NCBI GenBank assembly: GCA_964642445.1
Contig: CAZXQZ010000013.1
Span: 1-38,632 of the forward strand
Origin: SSC4 sp964642445
GTDB taxonomy: Bacteria > Chloroflexota > Anaerolineae > SSC4 > Amarolineaceae
Direction: 5' to 3'
DNA: 38,632 nt
The position numbers were made by a program, and so were the translations under genes. Below are positions 7,720 through 14,936 of the stretch, one piece after another (the first letter of the stretch is position 1; each line of letters opens with the position of its first letter). Below the pieces are notes generated by a model. It worked only from the letters and a program-made list of their open reading frames with translations, made no database searches and was not told the origin of the DNA.

Positions 7720-8508
7720 CTATCCGCCCATTCCCGTCATCACGCTGCCCAGGCTGTAGCCCCCATCGACCACCAACACACCGCCGGTCGTGAAGCTGGA
7801 CGCGTCCGAGGCCAGGTAGAGCACAGCGCCGGCCACTTCGTCCGGCTCGGCGATGCGTCCTTCGGGCGTGGCGCGCTCGATCATGCTGCGCAGGGCGGGG
7901 TTGCCCCACAGCACGGCTGAGAACTTCGTGCGAATGAAGCCGGGTGCCACGGCATTGACCTGGATGTGCGCCGGACCCAGCTCCGCAGCCAGTGCCTTGG
8001 TCAGCATGATCACCGCCGCCTTGCTGGTGCTGTAGACGCCCATCATCGCCCCGGGGTTGATGCCGAGCACCGACGCCATATTGATGATCTTGCCACCACC
8101 CTGCTGGCGCATCGTGGGCACCACCGCTTTGGCCATCAAAAAATAGCCTTTGACGTTCACTTCGAAGATCTTGTCCCAGTGACTCTCCTCGGCCGTCAGG
8201 ATAGGTCCGAAGTGTGGGTTGACGCCGGCGTTGTTGACCAGGATGTCGATCCGGCCAAACTGGGCAAGCGCAGCTTCCGCCACGGCTGCGGCCGCTGCCG
8301 CCTGCCCGGCGTGCGCGGCCATCGCATAGGCCCGCCCACCCGCCGCGTTGATCTTCTCGGCCACCGGGCCAACGTTCTCCAGCTTGCGGCTGGTCAACAC
8401 CACCGCTGCCCCAGCACCCGCCAGCGTCTCCGCCACCGCCTCCCCAATCCCCCGCGATGCCCCGGTAACAATCGCAACCTTATCCCGCAGCACAACCGCC
8501 CCCCCCAT
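7720..8508 (-). CDS. Short-chain dehydrogenase/reductase
   Basis: A 262-residue classical SDR oxidoreductase that uses NAD(P)H in the cytoplasm. It shows the cofactor loop TGASRGIG (15-22), NNAG (92-95), catalytic Ser146, Tyr159 and Lys163 (YSTSK), and the C-terminal GGVLVVDGGYSLG. The combination of FSAVLWGNP with GRIAEPDEVAGAVLYLASD resembles the DHRS4-like carbonyl reductase group, but the substrate cannot be read from the sequence. The start is uncertain by a few codons: the ATG at 8508 has a GGAG-containing heptad ten bases upstream, and a GTG six codons in follows a G-run. It is transcribed away from the MFS gene and stands alone. Confidence 0.92.
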   Translation of the reverse strand: MGGAVVLRDKVAIVTGASRGIGEAVAETLAGAGAAVVLTSRKLENVGPVAEKINAAGGRAYAMAAHAGQAAAAAAVAEAALAQFGRIDILVNNAGVNPHFGPILTAEESHWDKIFEVNVKGYFLMAKAVVPTMRQQGGGKIINMASVLGINPGAMMGVYSTSKAAVIMLTKALAAELGPAHIQVNAVAPGFIRTKFSAVLWGNPALRSMIERATPEGRIAEPDEVAGAVLYLASDASSFTTGGVLVVDGGYSLGSVMTGMGG

Positions 8509-8518
8509 CCAACATATC

Positions 8519-8574
8519 CTACTCCCTACTCCCTACTCCCTACTCCGTACTCCCTACTCCCTACTCCCCACTCC
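8519..8574. repeat. Heptanucleotide tandem repeat (CTACTCC)8
   Basis: Eight consecutive seven-base units, six identical to CTACTCC and two with one change (GTACTCC at 8547, CCACTCC at 8568). Read on the minus strand each unit is GGAGTAG, which contains a Shine-Dalgarno core. The unit nearest the SDR gene lies ten bases before its ATG, so the repeat supplies that gene's ribosome-binding site. Its organisation resembles the short tandemly repeated heptads described in cyanobacteria. It is not a CRISPR, as there are no spacers. Confidence 0.95.
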
Positions 8575-8621
8575 CCCAGTCTACACCACACCACCCCACC
8601 CCGCAAATACCACCCCTCCCG

Positions 8622-8648
8622 AATCCAAAATCCAATCCAAAATCCAAA
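8622..8648. repeat. Imperfect AATCCAA tandem repeat
   Basis: Successive AATCCAA-type units (AATCCAA, AATCC, AATCCAA, AATCCAA) in the same intergenic region as the CTACTCC heptads. Slippage-type low-complexity DNA. Between it and the first array lies pyrimidine-rich DNA with no gene. Confidence 0.75.
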
Positions 8649-8668
8649 TTCGCCCCTCCCGTCCCTGG

Positions 8669-8697
8669 TTGGAGAAAACACCGATGTCGGGTACAAT
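8669..8697 (+). promoter_or_regulatory. Predicted promoter of the MFS exporter gene
   Basis: TTGGAG (8669-8674), a 17-base spacer and TACAAT (8692-8697). The predicted start near 8704 leaves about 55 bases of leader before the ATG at 8759, with GGAGAGG as ribosome-binding site. Confidence 0.55.
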
Positions 8698-8758
8698 GCA
8701 AACGAACGCCTGCCCGCTGCTCGGGCGTGACCGATACAGGGAGAGGTAATAATCGTCC

Positions 8759-10108
8759 ATGCCAGTTGAGCAGGAGGGCACCGCAACGCACGGCGCTTTT
8801 TTGGAAGTGCTGCGCAACATCCCGTTCTTGCGGCTGTGGGGTGCCCAGGCCATCACGATGACGGCGCAGTCGATGGTGAACTTTGCGGTCATCGTGTTCA
8901 CTGAGCGACTCACTCAAAGCAGCTTCTTTACCAGCCTGGCGGTGCTGTCTTTCACCCTGCCGGCGGTGGCCATTGGCACCTTTGCCGGCGTGATCGTGGA
9001 TCGTTCCAACAAAGCCAAGGTGCTTCTCGTCAGCAACCTGCTGCGCATGGTGCTGATGGTGGGTTTCTTTTTTGCCGAATCCGAGGCCCCCGCTGCGTTG
9101 CGCTTGGTGGTGGTGTTTGCCCTGACTGCGGCCTTTTCGGTCGTCAGCCAGTTCTTTGGGCCGGCCGAAGCCGCCACAATTCCCCTGGTTGTGCCACGCC
9201 GTCACCTGTTGGCAGCCAATGCTTTGTTTGCCACCACCTACAATGCTTCCCTCGTCCTCGGCCTGGCTGTCGTCGGGCCACTCCTGGTCTCACTGCTCGG
9301 CCTGGCACGCTTGTGGCTGGTCGTTGCCATTTTGTACGCCGTCAGCGCCGTGCTCGTGGCGCGCTTGCCAGCTGGTGAAGTCAAACTGGCCGAGAGTGCG
9401 CCAGCCTCCGGGGCGCGGGCGCGGTTTCGTCAGCTGTACTGGGAGCCGGTGCGCGAATCGTGGGCTTTCATGATCAAACAGCCAGTCATTCGTGCGGCAA
9501 CGATCAACCTGTCACTGGCCGCAACCATTCTTCTGGTCGTGTCGACGCTGGGTCCCGGCTTCGTCAGCCGCACCCTGGGGCGCAACCCAGAAGACTTGAG
9601 CCTGGTGGTCTTGCCGGCCAGCCTGGGCATGCTGACGGGGATCATCCTGGTGGGACGCGTGGCCGTGCGCGTCAGGCCCAACCGGCTCATCGGTTTCAGC
9701 ATGGCGGGGGCCGGTACGCTGCTGATCTTGCTGGCCACAACCCAGGCCTGGACCCAGGCCATCGGCTACCTGCTGCTGGGTGATCAATTCGATGCGTCGG
9801 CGCAAGGGACCTTCGCCATTGCTGGTGCCATGGCCGCCGCGTACGGCCTGGGCATTGCCCATTCCTTCGTGACCGTGCCCGCCAACACCGAGCTGCAGGC
9901 CGAAACCAGCGAAGAGATGCGCGGACGCGTCTTCGCCTCGCTGTTTATGATCATCGGCTTTCTGTCGATGCTGCCGGTGCTCTTTGCCGGCGCACTGGCC
10001 GACATTATCGGGCTGGTGACGGTGATGGTGCTCGTGGCCCTGCTGATGATCGTAACCGGTGGCCTGACCCTGCGCCGCAGGGCAACAAAAAAGGCCGCGG
10101 CACCGTAA
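8759..10108 (+). CDS. MFS transporter, EntS/MFS_3-like exporter
   Basis: A 449-residue inner-membrane carrier with about twelve predicted transmembrane segments. It begins LRNIPFLRLWGAQAITMTAQSMVNFAVIVF and has the loop GVIVDRSNKAKVLL, the MFS A-like motif between helices 2 and 3. Its shape fits the MFS_3 group, which includes the enterobactin exporter EntS and macrolide exporters, so efflux of a small molecule is more likely than uptake. The substrate is unknown. It is monocistronic, convergent with the next MFS gene (45 bases between stops, no terminator seen) and divergent from the SDR gene. The C-terminus is basic (RRRATKKAAAP). Confidence 0.9.
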   Translation: MPVEQEGTATHGAFLEVLRNIPFLRLWGAQAITMTAQSMVNFAVIVFTERLTQSSFFTSLAVLSFTLPAVAIGTFAGVIVDRSNKAKVLLVSNLLRMVLMVGFFFAESEAPAALRLVVVFALTAAFSVVSQFFGPAEAATIPLVVPRRHLLAANALFATTYNASLVLGLAVVGPLLVSLLGLARLWLVVAILYAVSAVLVARLPAGEVKLAESAPASGARARFRQLYWEPVRESWAFMIKQPVIRAATINLSLAATILLVVSTLGPGFVSRTLGRNPEDLSLVVLPASLGMLTGIILVGRVAVRVRPNRLIGFSMAGAGTLLILLATTQAWTQAIGYLLLGDQFDASAQGTFAIAGAMAAAYGLGIAHSFVTVPANTELQAETSEEMRGRVFASLFMIIGFLSMLPVLFAGALADIIGLVTVMVLVALLMIVTGGLTLRRRATKKAAAP

Positions 10109-10153
10109 GAGCCTATCCGACTAACCTGATATTCGCCTTGATGGCGTGCGCGC

Positions 10154-11488
10154 TCAATCGGCGGCCGCAGCAAACACTTCGTTTGCCCGGACGCGCACGG
10201 TCTGCGTAAACTCGTCGACGTTCAGGCGCAGCAACAGCCACAGCGCGGCCGCTACCCCTATCGCCTCCACCGCAAACGCCAACCCGTAGGCCAGCGCGTA
10301 ATCGCCACCGGTGACCATCACCACGGTGTCACGAATGCTGGCACTCACCAGCCCCGAAAAACCGCGCCCCATGAGCTGCATCAGGCTCCACATCCCCAGG
10401 AACGTCCCCGCAAGTCGCGGATCGGACATACGCATCATAAGTGACAGGCCGCCAACGTTGAAAACACCCATGCTGAGGCCGAGCAGCACCACACCCGGCA
10501 CCACGGCCGCCGGCGCGCCGGCCAACGAGGCAACTGTCAGCACAACAAAAGCCAGGCTGATGCCCACCGTGCCCACCGCCGAGATCGTCGTGTCACGCGG
10601 CCGGCGCTTGCGACCGGTCAGCGCCAGCAAGCTGATCATGCTGACCAGCACCCCCACTCCCCAGTACGCATTCCAGCGTGTGGTGATGCCGACCGGCAGC
10701 CCGAAAACATCACCACCAAACGGCTCGAGGATCTGATCGTACGCAAACATGAAGAGGGAAGAAACGAACAAAAAGGCTGCAAAGATGCGCGCAGACCGGT
10801 TATCCCACACCACGCGCAGCGCCGCCGAAAACGGTACCCGTGTCTTATCGGCCGCGGCCCCTTCTCGCACGCTGTGGGGCTTCTCTTCACCCCACAGCGC
10901 AATCACAAACAGCACCACGGCAACCAACGGGGCAATGATGAACAGGCGCTGGTAGGCAACCGGGTCGTAGGTGGGAAGCAGCCGGCCGTAAAGAATCGAC
11001 ATGGTCGAAAACCCGACGATGAGCATCAGCCAGACAAAACCCAAAGCCCGCCCACGCTGCGCCTCCGGTGCACGATCGTGAATCAAAGCCAGGTAGGCCG
11101 TACCCGAAACCGCTCGTCCCACACCAAAAATAGCGAAAGCCACCAGTGCCACCAGCCACCACACCGATTCGCCACGGGCAATGCTCCAGCCGATGACCGG
11201 CAGGGCAAAGAACGGGGCGACCATCACCAACCGCCCGCCCAACGCATAGGGGAGTCGCCTCAGGCCGAAGATGGGCCGCTCGTCCGACAGGTAACCACCC
11301 CAAACGAACAGGGGCGTCAGAAAATTGTGCAGTGACGTCACAAGCACGACCGGCGTGGCGGCGACACCTAACTCGACGATCATGACCCGGTTCCAGATGC
11401 TCACCACCAGCAGGTCGATCATCGCCGAGCCGACGTGAAACAAGCCAAGTTTCAACAACACCCACAGAGGTAGCTTCTGCTGCACCAC
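10154..11488 (-). CDS. PucC/LhaA-family MFS protein
   Basis: A 444-residue membrane protein with about twelve helices. The N-terminal region, with SIWNRVMIVELGV, the HNFLTPLFVWGGYLSDE loop and FGLRRLPYALGGR, follows the PucC pattern. PucC-family proteins help assemble light-harvesting complexes or move bacteriochlorophyll intermediates in phototrophs, but relatives also occur in organisms with no photosynthesis genes. No bch, puf, puc or csm gene is in this window, so a pigment role is not supported by context. It has its own consensus promoter and a decamer repeat at the transcription start. The flanking gene on the same strand is separated from it by a terminator, so it is probably monocistronic. 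Confidence 0.85.
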   Translation of the reverse strand: MVQQKLPLWVLLKLGLFHVGSAMIDLLVVSIWNRVMIVELGVAATPVVLVTSLHNFLTPLFVWGGYLSDERPIFGLRRLPYALGGRLVMVAPFFALPVIGWSIARGESVWWLVALVAFAIFGVGRAVSGTAYLALIHDRAPEAQRGRALGFVWLMLIVGFSTMSILYGRLLPTYDPVAYQRLFIIAPLVAVVLFVIALWGEEKPHSVREGAAADKTRVPFSAALRVVWDNRSARIFAAFLFVSSLFMFAYDQILEPFGGDVFGLPVGITTRWNAYWGVGVLVSMISLLALTGRKRRPRDTTISAVGTVGISLAFVVLTVASLAGAPAAVVPGVVLLGLSMGVFNVGGLSLMMRMSDPRLAGTFLGMWSLMQLMGRGFSGLVSASIRDTVVMVTGGDYALAYGLAFAVEAIGVAAALWLLLRLNVDEFTQTVRVRANEVFAAAAD

Positions 11489-11509
11489 CGTGTATCCCTC
11501 CGCAAGAAT

Positions 11510-11539
11510 CTATCTAAAACTATCTAAATCTATGAGAAT
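11510..11539 (-). promoter_or_regulatory. Three tandem 10-bp repeats, candidate operator
   Basis: CTATCTAAAA, CTATCTAAAT and CTATGAGAAT follow one another at 11510, 11520 and 11530. The ten-base period puts the copies on one face of the helix. They sit between the predicted transcription start (near 11541 on the minus strand) and the PucC-like start codon at 11488, which is the usual place for a repressor site. The third copy is degenerate. The binding protein is unknown. Confidence 0.6.
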
Positions 11540-11547
11540 GCCGGGAA

Positions 11548-11576
11548 ATATTAGCATGAAGTCGGAGGTCTGTCAA
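11548..11576 (-). promoter_or_regulatory. Consensus promoter of the PucC-like gene
   Basis: On the minus strand: TTGACA (11576-11571), 17 bases, TAATAT (11553-11548). This is the strongest sigma-70 match in the window. It predicts a leader of about 50 bases containing the decamer repeats. Confidence 0.8.
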
Positions 11577-11600
11577 AGTGTGCGGCAGCGGCAGGGCAGC

Positions 11601-11630
11601 AAAAAGCCAGGAACGACGCTGTTCCTGGCT
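11601..11630 (-). terminator. Intrinsic terminator of the membrane-protein operon
   Basis: A perfect ten-base-pair stem (AGCCAGGAAC and GTTCCTGGCT, 11605-11614 with 11621-11630), a six-base loop, and on the minus strand a run of five T residues (11605-11601). It begins 52 bases after the stop of the histidine-rich membrane protein gene and separates it from the PucC-like gene. Confidence 0.9.
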
Positions 11631-11681
11631 CTTGCGGTTTCAACGAGCGGCCTGACTTGGCCAGGCCGGATCGTGGTTGGA

Positions 11682-12803
11682 TCAGGCTGCGAGTGCTGCC
11701 ACTGGCGGGTTCATGACTGCCTGCGGTTCACGGAACAGGAAGTGATCGTGATAGTAGTGCATCCAGAGGAAGGACAGAATGGCGATGTAGTAGGACCGGT
11801 CGAACGCTGCGTTGAACTCGAGCCGCAGGACGAAGTACAGGATGGCGAAGATGGCCGCCGCGACCAGGATCGTCCCCAGCGAGAACGCCATCAGCAGCAG
11901 GTAGTACGAACGCGCCTTACCGGGCTCCGAGACCTTTTCGACGACCGGCATGGCATGCATCTGGCCCTTTTCTTCGCGAATTCGGTTGATGTACCAGGTC
12001 AAGGCCAGGTACTGGAACGAGTGCCAGGCATTCATACCCTGGAAAGCCGTGTCCAGGTTACCCAGGGCGGGCACGATGAACGCTGTGGCCGCCGTAATTG
12101 CGATGAAGAGCGTCTTGGGCACGTGGAGGGTTTTGTTGCGCCACTCCCGAATCGACTTGATGGCAAAGAGCACGACGGCCAACGCAAACACGGCCGTCAC
12201 CAGGTAGAAGAAGAACGGTTGTTTCAAGAATTCGGGGATGACCGCGCCCAGATCGTTCTGACCAATGAACATGTCCTGGCTGATGATCAAACGGTAGGCC
12301 GCCACAGGGTAGAGCGCTGTCAGCACCACGGCATAATCGATCGCGCGGGACGGTAGGGCCAGGGAGGTGGTCTTCTTCTTATCGTAGGCTTCGATCACGA
12401 AGATGATCTGGTGCAGGACGTGAATAGATGCCCAGAAGAAAAAAACCGTTAGCAGCAGCTCGAGATTGAACAGTGCCAGCGCAACGACAACCAGCGGGAT
12501 GAGAAGAGACGATCTGACGATTGCCGGGCGTTTGGCGACAAAATCCTTGTCCAGCAGCGTACGGGTAAATGTGGCGTACATGTGGGGTCCACCCACTGCA
12601 AACGCGACCAACAGATTGACGATGTTGCGCGTATCGTCTGGGTTTGCATGCAGCCGATTCAATAACAGCCAGGTCAGGTAAGGAATCGGCACGAGTACTA
12701 CGCTGAGCGTAATGAAGGTCAAGTCCCAGCGCCGGGTGCGCAACCAGAGGCCGCTCTGCTCGACCGCACTGGTGCGGCCGAGGGTCAGGGTCGATGTTGC
12801 CAT
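11682..12803 (-). CDS. Histidine-rich polytopic membrane protein, uncharacterised
   Basis: A 373-residue integral membrane protein with roughly eight to nine hydrophobic segments. I do not recognise its family with confidence. Histidines sit in repeated helical contexts: GGPHMYATFTR, FWASIHVLHQ, MNAWHSFQYLALTWYINR and LWMHYYHDHFLF. Paired histidines near membrane helices could bind iron or heme, and the arrangement recalls membrane oxygenases of the Brp/Blh type, but the length and motifs differ, so this is only a suggestion. The ATG at 12803 has AGGAGG four bases upstream; a GTG at 12818 is less likely. It lies 42 bases after the DUF3090 gene on the same strand and is followed by a terminator, so it is probably the last gene of that operon. 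Confidence 0.8.
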   Translation of the reverse strand: MATSTLTLGRTSAVEQSGLWLRTRRWDLTFITLSVVLVPIPYLTWLLLNRLHANPDDTRNIVNLLVAFAVGGPHMYATFTRTLLDKDFVAKRPAIVRSSLLIPLVVVALALFNLELLLTVFFFWASIHVLHQIIFVIEAYDKKKTTSLALPSRAIDYAVVLTALYPVAAYRLIISQDMFIGQNDLGAVIPEFLKQPFFFYLVTAVFALAVVLFAIKSIREWRNKTLHVPKTLFIAITAATAFIVPALGNLDTAFQGMNAWHSFQYLALTWYINRIREEKGQMHAMPVVEKVSEPGKARSYYLLLMAFSLGTILVAAAIFAILYFVLRLEFNAAFDRSYYIAILSFLWMHYYHDHFLFREPQAVMNPPVAALAA

Positions 12804-12845
12804 GGTTCCTCCTGTCACAGTGATGATAGGACGACAGACTTTGGT

Positions 12846-13385
12846 TTACTGAAGCAGTGTACGGCTGTGGCCGTTGCTGGGCGGGCAAAAATGCCCGCGT
12901 GGGTCGATGGGTTGGCCACACAGGGGACAGGTGGGGCGGCCGGCAGCGACCACGGAAAGCGCATGTTCGCTGAAGTCACGCATCATGGCGCGGCTGCCAA
13001 CGAACCGGGCCAGGGCAGCACCGGCTTCTGCACCCTCCTCCGCAACGGCCTCTTGGATGATCAAAATCACCACGTCACGTTCTTCATCATAACCCAACCC
13101 CATCTGCCCAATGACGAAAGCCGGGTACAGCGGCTCTTCCAGGGCCATCGCCGGGTTGCCCGGATCAACCAGGTCGGGGCGCAGTTGGGGAGGCGCTTCA
13201 CCCAGCTGCTCCAACAGTTCATTGATACCGACTGCCAGGGCCTGCACTTGCTGCTTTTCTACCTTCAGGGTTACCAGCTGCAGTCCGTGACGAGCCTGCA
13301 GGTAGAATTCGCGCTGTCCAGCCGGGCCTACGGTTCCAACGGTCATGCGCGAAACGGGGTCGAAGTCGTAATTGAATTCTGGCAT
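12846..13385 (-). CDS. DUF3090 family protein
   Basis: A 179-residue cytoplasmic protein of unknown function. The N-terminal FDPVSRMTVGTVGPAGQREFYLQAR (8-32) and LVTLKVEKQQVQALA are the DUF3090 hallmarks. The C-terminus carries a small zinc-ribbon-like motif with Cys153, Cys156, His165, Cys167 and His173 (CPLCGQPIDPRGHFCPP). In Actinobacteria the family is regularly found beside an MSMEG_4193-type phosphatase and an SCO1664-type kinase-like protein; here the phosphatase is directly upstream on the same strand, but the third partner is absent. This supports a shared pathway without revealing it. Length is normal. Confidence 0.9.
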   Translation of the reverse strand: MPEFNYDFDPVSRMTVGTVGPAGQREFYLQARHGLQLVTLKVEKQQVQALAVGINELLEQLGEAPPQLRPDLVDPGNPAMALEEPLYPAFVIGQMGLGYDEERDVVILIIQEAVAEEGAEAGAALARFVGSRAMMRDFSEHALSVVAAGRPTCPLCGQPIDPRGHFCPPSNGHSRTLLQ

Positions 13386-13418
13386 ACTTTCATCCCATCG
13401 TGATCGTCACTGCGAAAC

Positions 13419-13459
13419 GGACGCTTGCACCGGGCAGGTCCCCTGAGCTTCAAGCGTCC
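13419..13459 (-). other. Inverted repeat between phosphatase and DUF3090 genes
   Basis: GGACGCTTG (13419-13427) and CAAGCGTCC (13451-13459) are exact nine-base inverted repeats separated by 23 bases. They span the last codons of the phosphatase gene and the intergenic region. There is no T-run, so it is more likely an mRNA stability or partial attenuation element than a full terminator. Confidence 0.45.
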
Positions 13460-14097
13460 GGTGGTGCGGGCGGTTTAGGTGCCTCGCGCCCCAGGCTGGA
13501 CATCTCACCGGTGTCATTGAAGCGCACCAGGCGAGGCCAACCTGGCCCCTCGAACTGCAGCACCGACACGGAGGCCGGGCTGATGACGAGCCGCTGAAAC
13601 AGGTCCAGGTGCATCCCCGCATAGTGCGCCACCGCAGCCTTGAGCGCGTCAGCATGCGAGACAGCCACAATCATTTCTTGCGGGTGTTGGCTGCGCAGAC
13701 GCTCCAATGTGCTGACCAGTCGACTCTGTACTTCGCCCAGGCTTTCACCGTCCGGGAAACGAGCCAGGCTGGGCGTCACCATGAGCACGCGCCACAAGTC
13801 AGTCTCGCGCAGGTCCTGCAAGGTGCCACCCGTCCACTGACCATACTGGACCTCGGCCAGGCCCGGTTCGACCTGCACCGTGAGGCCGAGGCGGCTCGCC
13901 AACGGCGCCGCCGTCTCGAGCGCCCGGTCCAGCGGGCTGCTGTAGATCGCATGGATAGGCAAGTGCGCCAGCCGGTCTGCCAATGCGTGCGCCTGCTGTC
14001 GTCCCGTTTCGTTGAGGTGCACACCCGGGGTCCAGCCGGCCAATCGTTCTCCCACCCAATCGTTGGTGGCATGGCGAATCAGGAGCAGTGTCGTCAT
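13450..14097 (-). CDS. Histidine phosphatase, MSMEG_4193-type
   Basis: A 215-residue enzyme of the histidine phosphatase (phosphoglycerate mutase-like) superfamily. The phosphohistidine motif is RHATND (from Arg8, His9), the second arginine lies in SSPLDRALETAAPLA, the acid residue in LAEVQYGQWTGG, and the second histidine in AVSHADALKAAV. The ending HLDLFQRLVISPASVSVLQF is typical of the MSMEG_4193 putative phosphomutase group. The ATG at 14097 is chosen because the predicted transcript begins about six bases before it and the next upstream ATG (14130) lies upstream of the -10. The tail is Pro-rich (PKPPAPPDA). It is the first gene of the operon with DUF3090; the substrate is unknown. Confidence 0.9.
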   Translation of the reverse strand: MTTLLLIRHATNDWVGERLAGWTPGVHLNETGRQQAHALADRLAHLPIHAIYSSPLDRALETAAPLASRLGLTVQVEPGLAEVQYGQWTGGTLQDLRETDLWRVLMVTPSLARFPDGESLGEVQSRLVSTLERLRSQHPQEMIVAVSHADALKAAVAHYAGMHLDLFQRLVISPASVSVLQFEGPGWPRLVRFNDTGEMSSLGREAPKPPAPPDA

Positions 14098-14109
14098 AGT
14101 GTGGCGCCC

Positions 14110-14138
14110 ATTATGCCATACGAATCCCAATCAGGCAA
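14110..14138 (-). promoter_or_regulatory. Promoter of the phosphatase-DUF3090 operon
   Basis: On the minus strand: TTGCCT (14138-14133), 17 bases, CATAAT (14115-14110). The predicted start near 14103 is about six bases from the phosphatase ATG, where no ribosome-binding site is seen, so the mRNA is probably leaderless. Together with the promoter at 14227-14255 it explains most of the 365-base gene-free stretch at 14098-14462. Confidence 0.6.
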
Positions 14139-14226
14139 GGTAGACCCACCCAATGGTATGGGTGCACCTCCCTGCACGCCACCGATCCAACTACCCACCT
14201 GTCCTCTTGGACCCACCCATCCGCCA

Positions 14227-14255
14227 TTGACTTTTATGGTGCATTGCGTTATAGT
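14227..14255 (+). promoter_or_regulatory. Promoter of the CBS-HMGS-thiolase operon
   Basis: TTGACT (14227-14232), 17 bases, TATAGT (14250-14255), each box with five of six consensus bases. The transcript would start near 14262 and carry an unusually long leader of about 200 bases before the CBS start codon. Confidence 0.75.
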
Positions 14256-14317
14256 TATATCGGTAACAAATCGGTGGCGTTTGCGCGCGGATCGGCATGC
14301 CGGCAGGGGAGTTGCTG

Positions 14318-14368
14318 ATGCCGTGTCTGTGTTGCCCCGTAGACTGTCGAACGATTCAAGTTATGTAA
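14318..14368 (+). CDS. Possible 16-residue cysteine-rich leader peptide
   Basis: In the long leader of the CBS operon, an ATG at 14318 follows AGGGGAG (14305-14311) at a six-base spacing. It opens a 16-codon frame, MPCLCCPVDCRTIQVM, ending in TAA. Four of sixteen codons encode cysteine. The good ribosome-binding site and composition recall polycysteine leader peptides that sense cysteine supply in mycobacteria, but a chance frame of this length is likely enough that I hold it lightly. No stem-loop pair that would make an attenuator was recognised. Confidence 0.22.
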   Translation: MPCLCCPVDCRTIQVM

Positions 14369-14462
14369 GGGTGTGTCAAAGAATAACGTGCTGTGATTGG
14401 CGGCGAATTCTGGCCATTTTGCAGGAAGTTATTCTTTTACAGGCCCCAAGGGAGCGCTCAGC

Positions 14463-14927
14463 ATGACGATTCGATCGATAATGACCACGAACGTAATTAC
14501 GGTCCGGGAAACAGCGCCCTTGAGCGAAGTGGCCAGGATCATTGTGGAACAGCATCTGAGTGGTGTTCCGGTCGTTGATGACAGTGGCCGGATGGTGGGC
14601 ATCATCTCGGAACGCGACGTCTTACGCGAGATGCACCCGCTGTTTTATCACCTCATGGACTCACCCACGCCCAACCTGGCGCATTCAGCACGTGATGAAG
14701 GATTCGAAGACATCAGCCAGGTGAAAACCGCCACGGTGATGACCCGCGACGTGCAAACGATCACTCCAGACACATCTTTGATGGAAGCAGCAGCGCTCAT
14801 GTTCCTCTGGCACATTCGACGGCTGCCGGTTGTCGAAAACGGTCAGCTGGTCGGTATCGTCAGCCAGGGTGACGTGTACCAGGCGATCTTCCGCATGCGC
14901 TTCCACCTGGCTGACGACGACAAGTGA
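14463..14927 (+). CDS. Tandem CBS-domain protein
   Basis: A stand-alone pair of CBS domains in 154 residues: the first at about 2-56 (IMTTNVITVRETAPLSEVARI to GIISERDVLREM), the second at about 89-146 (VMTRDVQTITPDTSLMEAA to GIVSQGDVYQAI). Such modules bind adenine nucleotides or SAM in the cleft between the domains and act as regulators. An acidic insertion of about 30 residues separates them (LMDSPTPNLAHSARDEGFEDI). The ATG at 14463 has AAGGGAG eight bases upstream; an in-frame start at 14397 is rejected because it lacks one. Nine bases separate it from the HMG-CoA synthase-like gene. A role in sensing energy charge for the mevalonate genes is possible but is inference from position only. 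Confidence 0.9.
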   Translation: MTIRSIMTTNVITVRETAPLSEVARIIVEQHLSGVPVVDDSGRMVGIISERDVLREMHPLFYHLMDSPTPNLAHSARDEGFEDISQVKTATVMTRDVQTITPDTSLMEAAALMFLWHIRRLPVVENGQLVGIVSQGDVYQAIFRMRFHLADDDK

Positions 14928-14936
14928 GGCAGATCT

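Noticed and set aside
8519..8574. Possible CRISPR array
   Set aside because: Seven-base units without spacers; simple tandem repeat.
10154..11488. Evidence of phototrophy from the PucC-like gene
   Set aside because: Homologues occur in non-phototrophs, and no photosynthesis gene is in the window.
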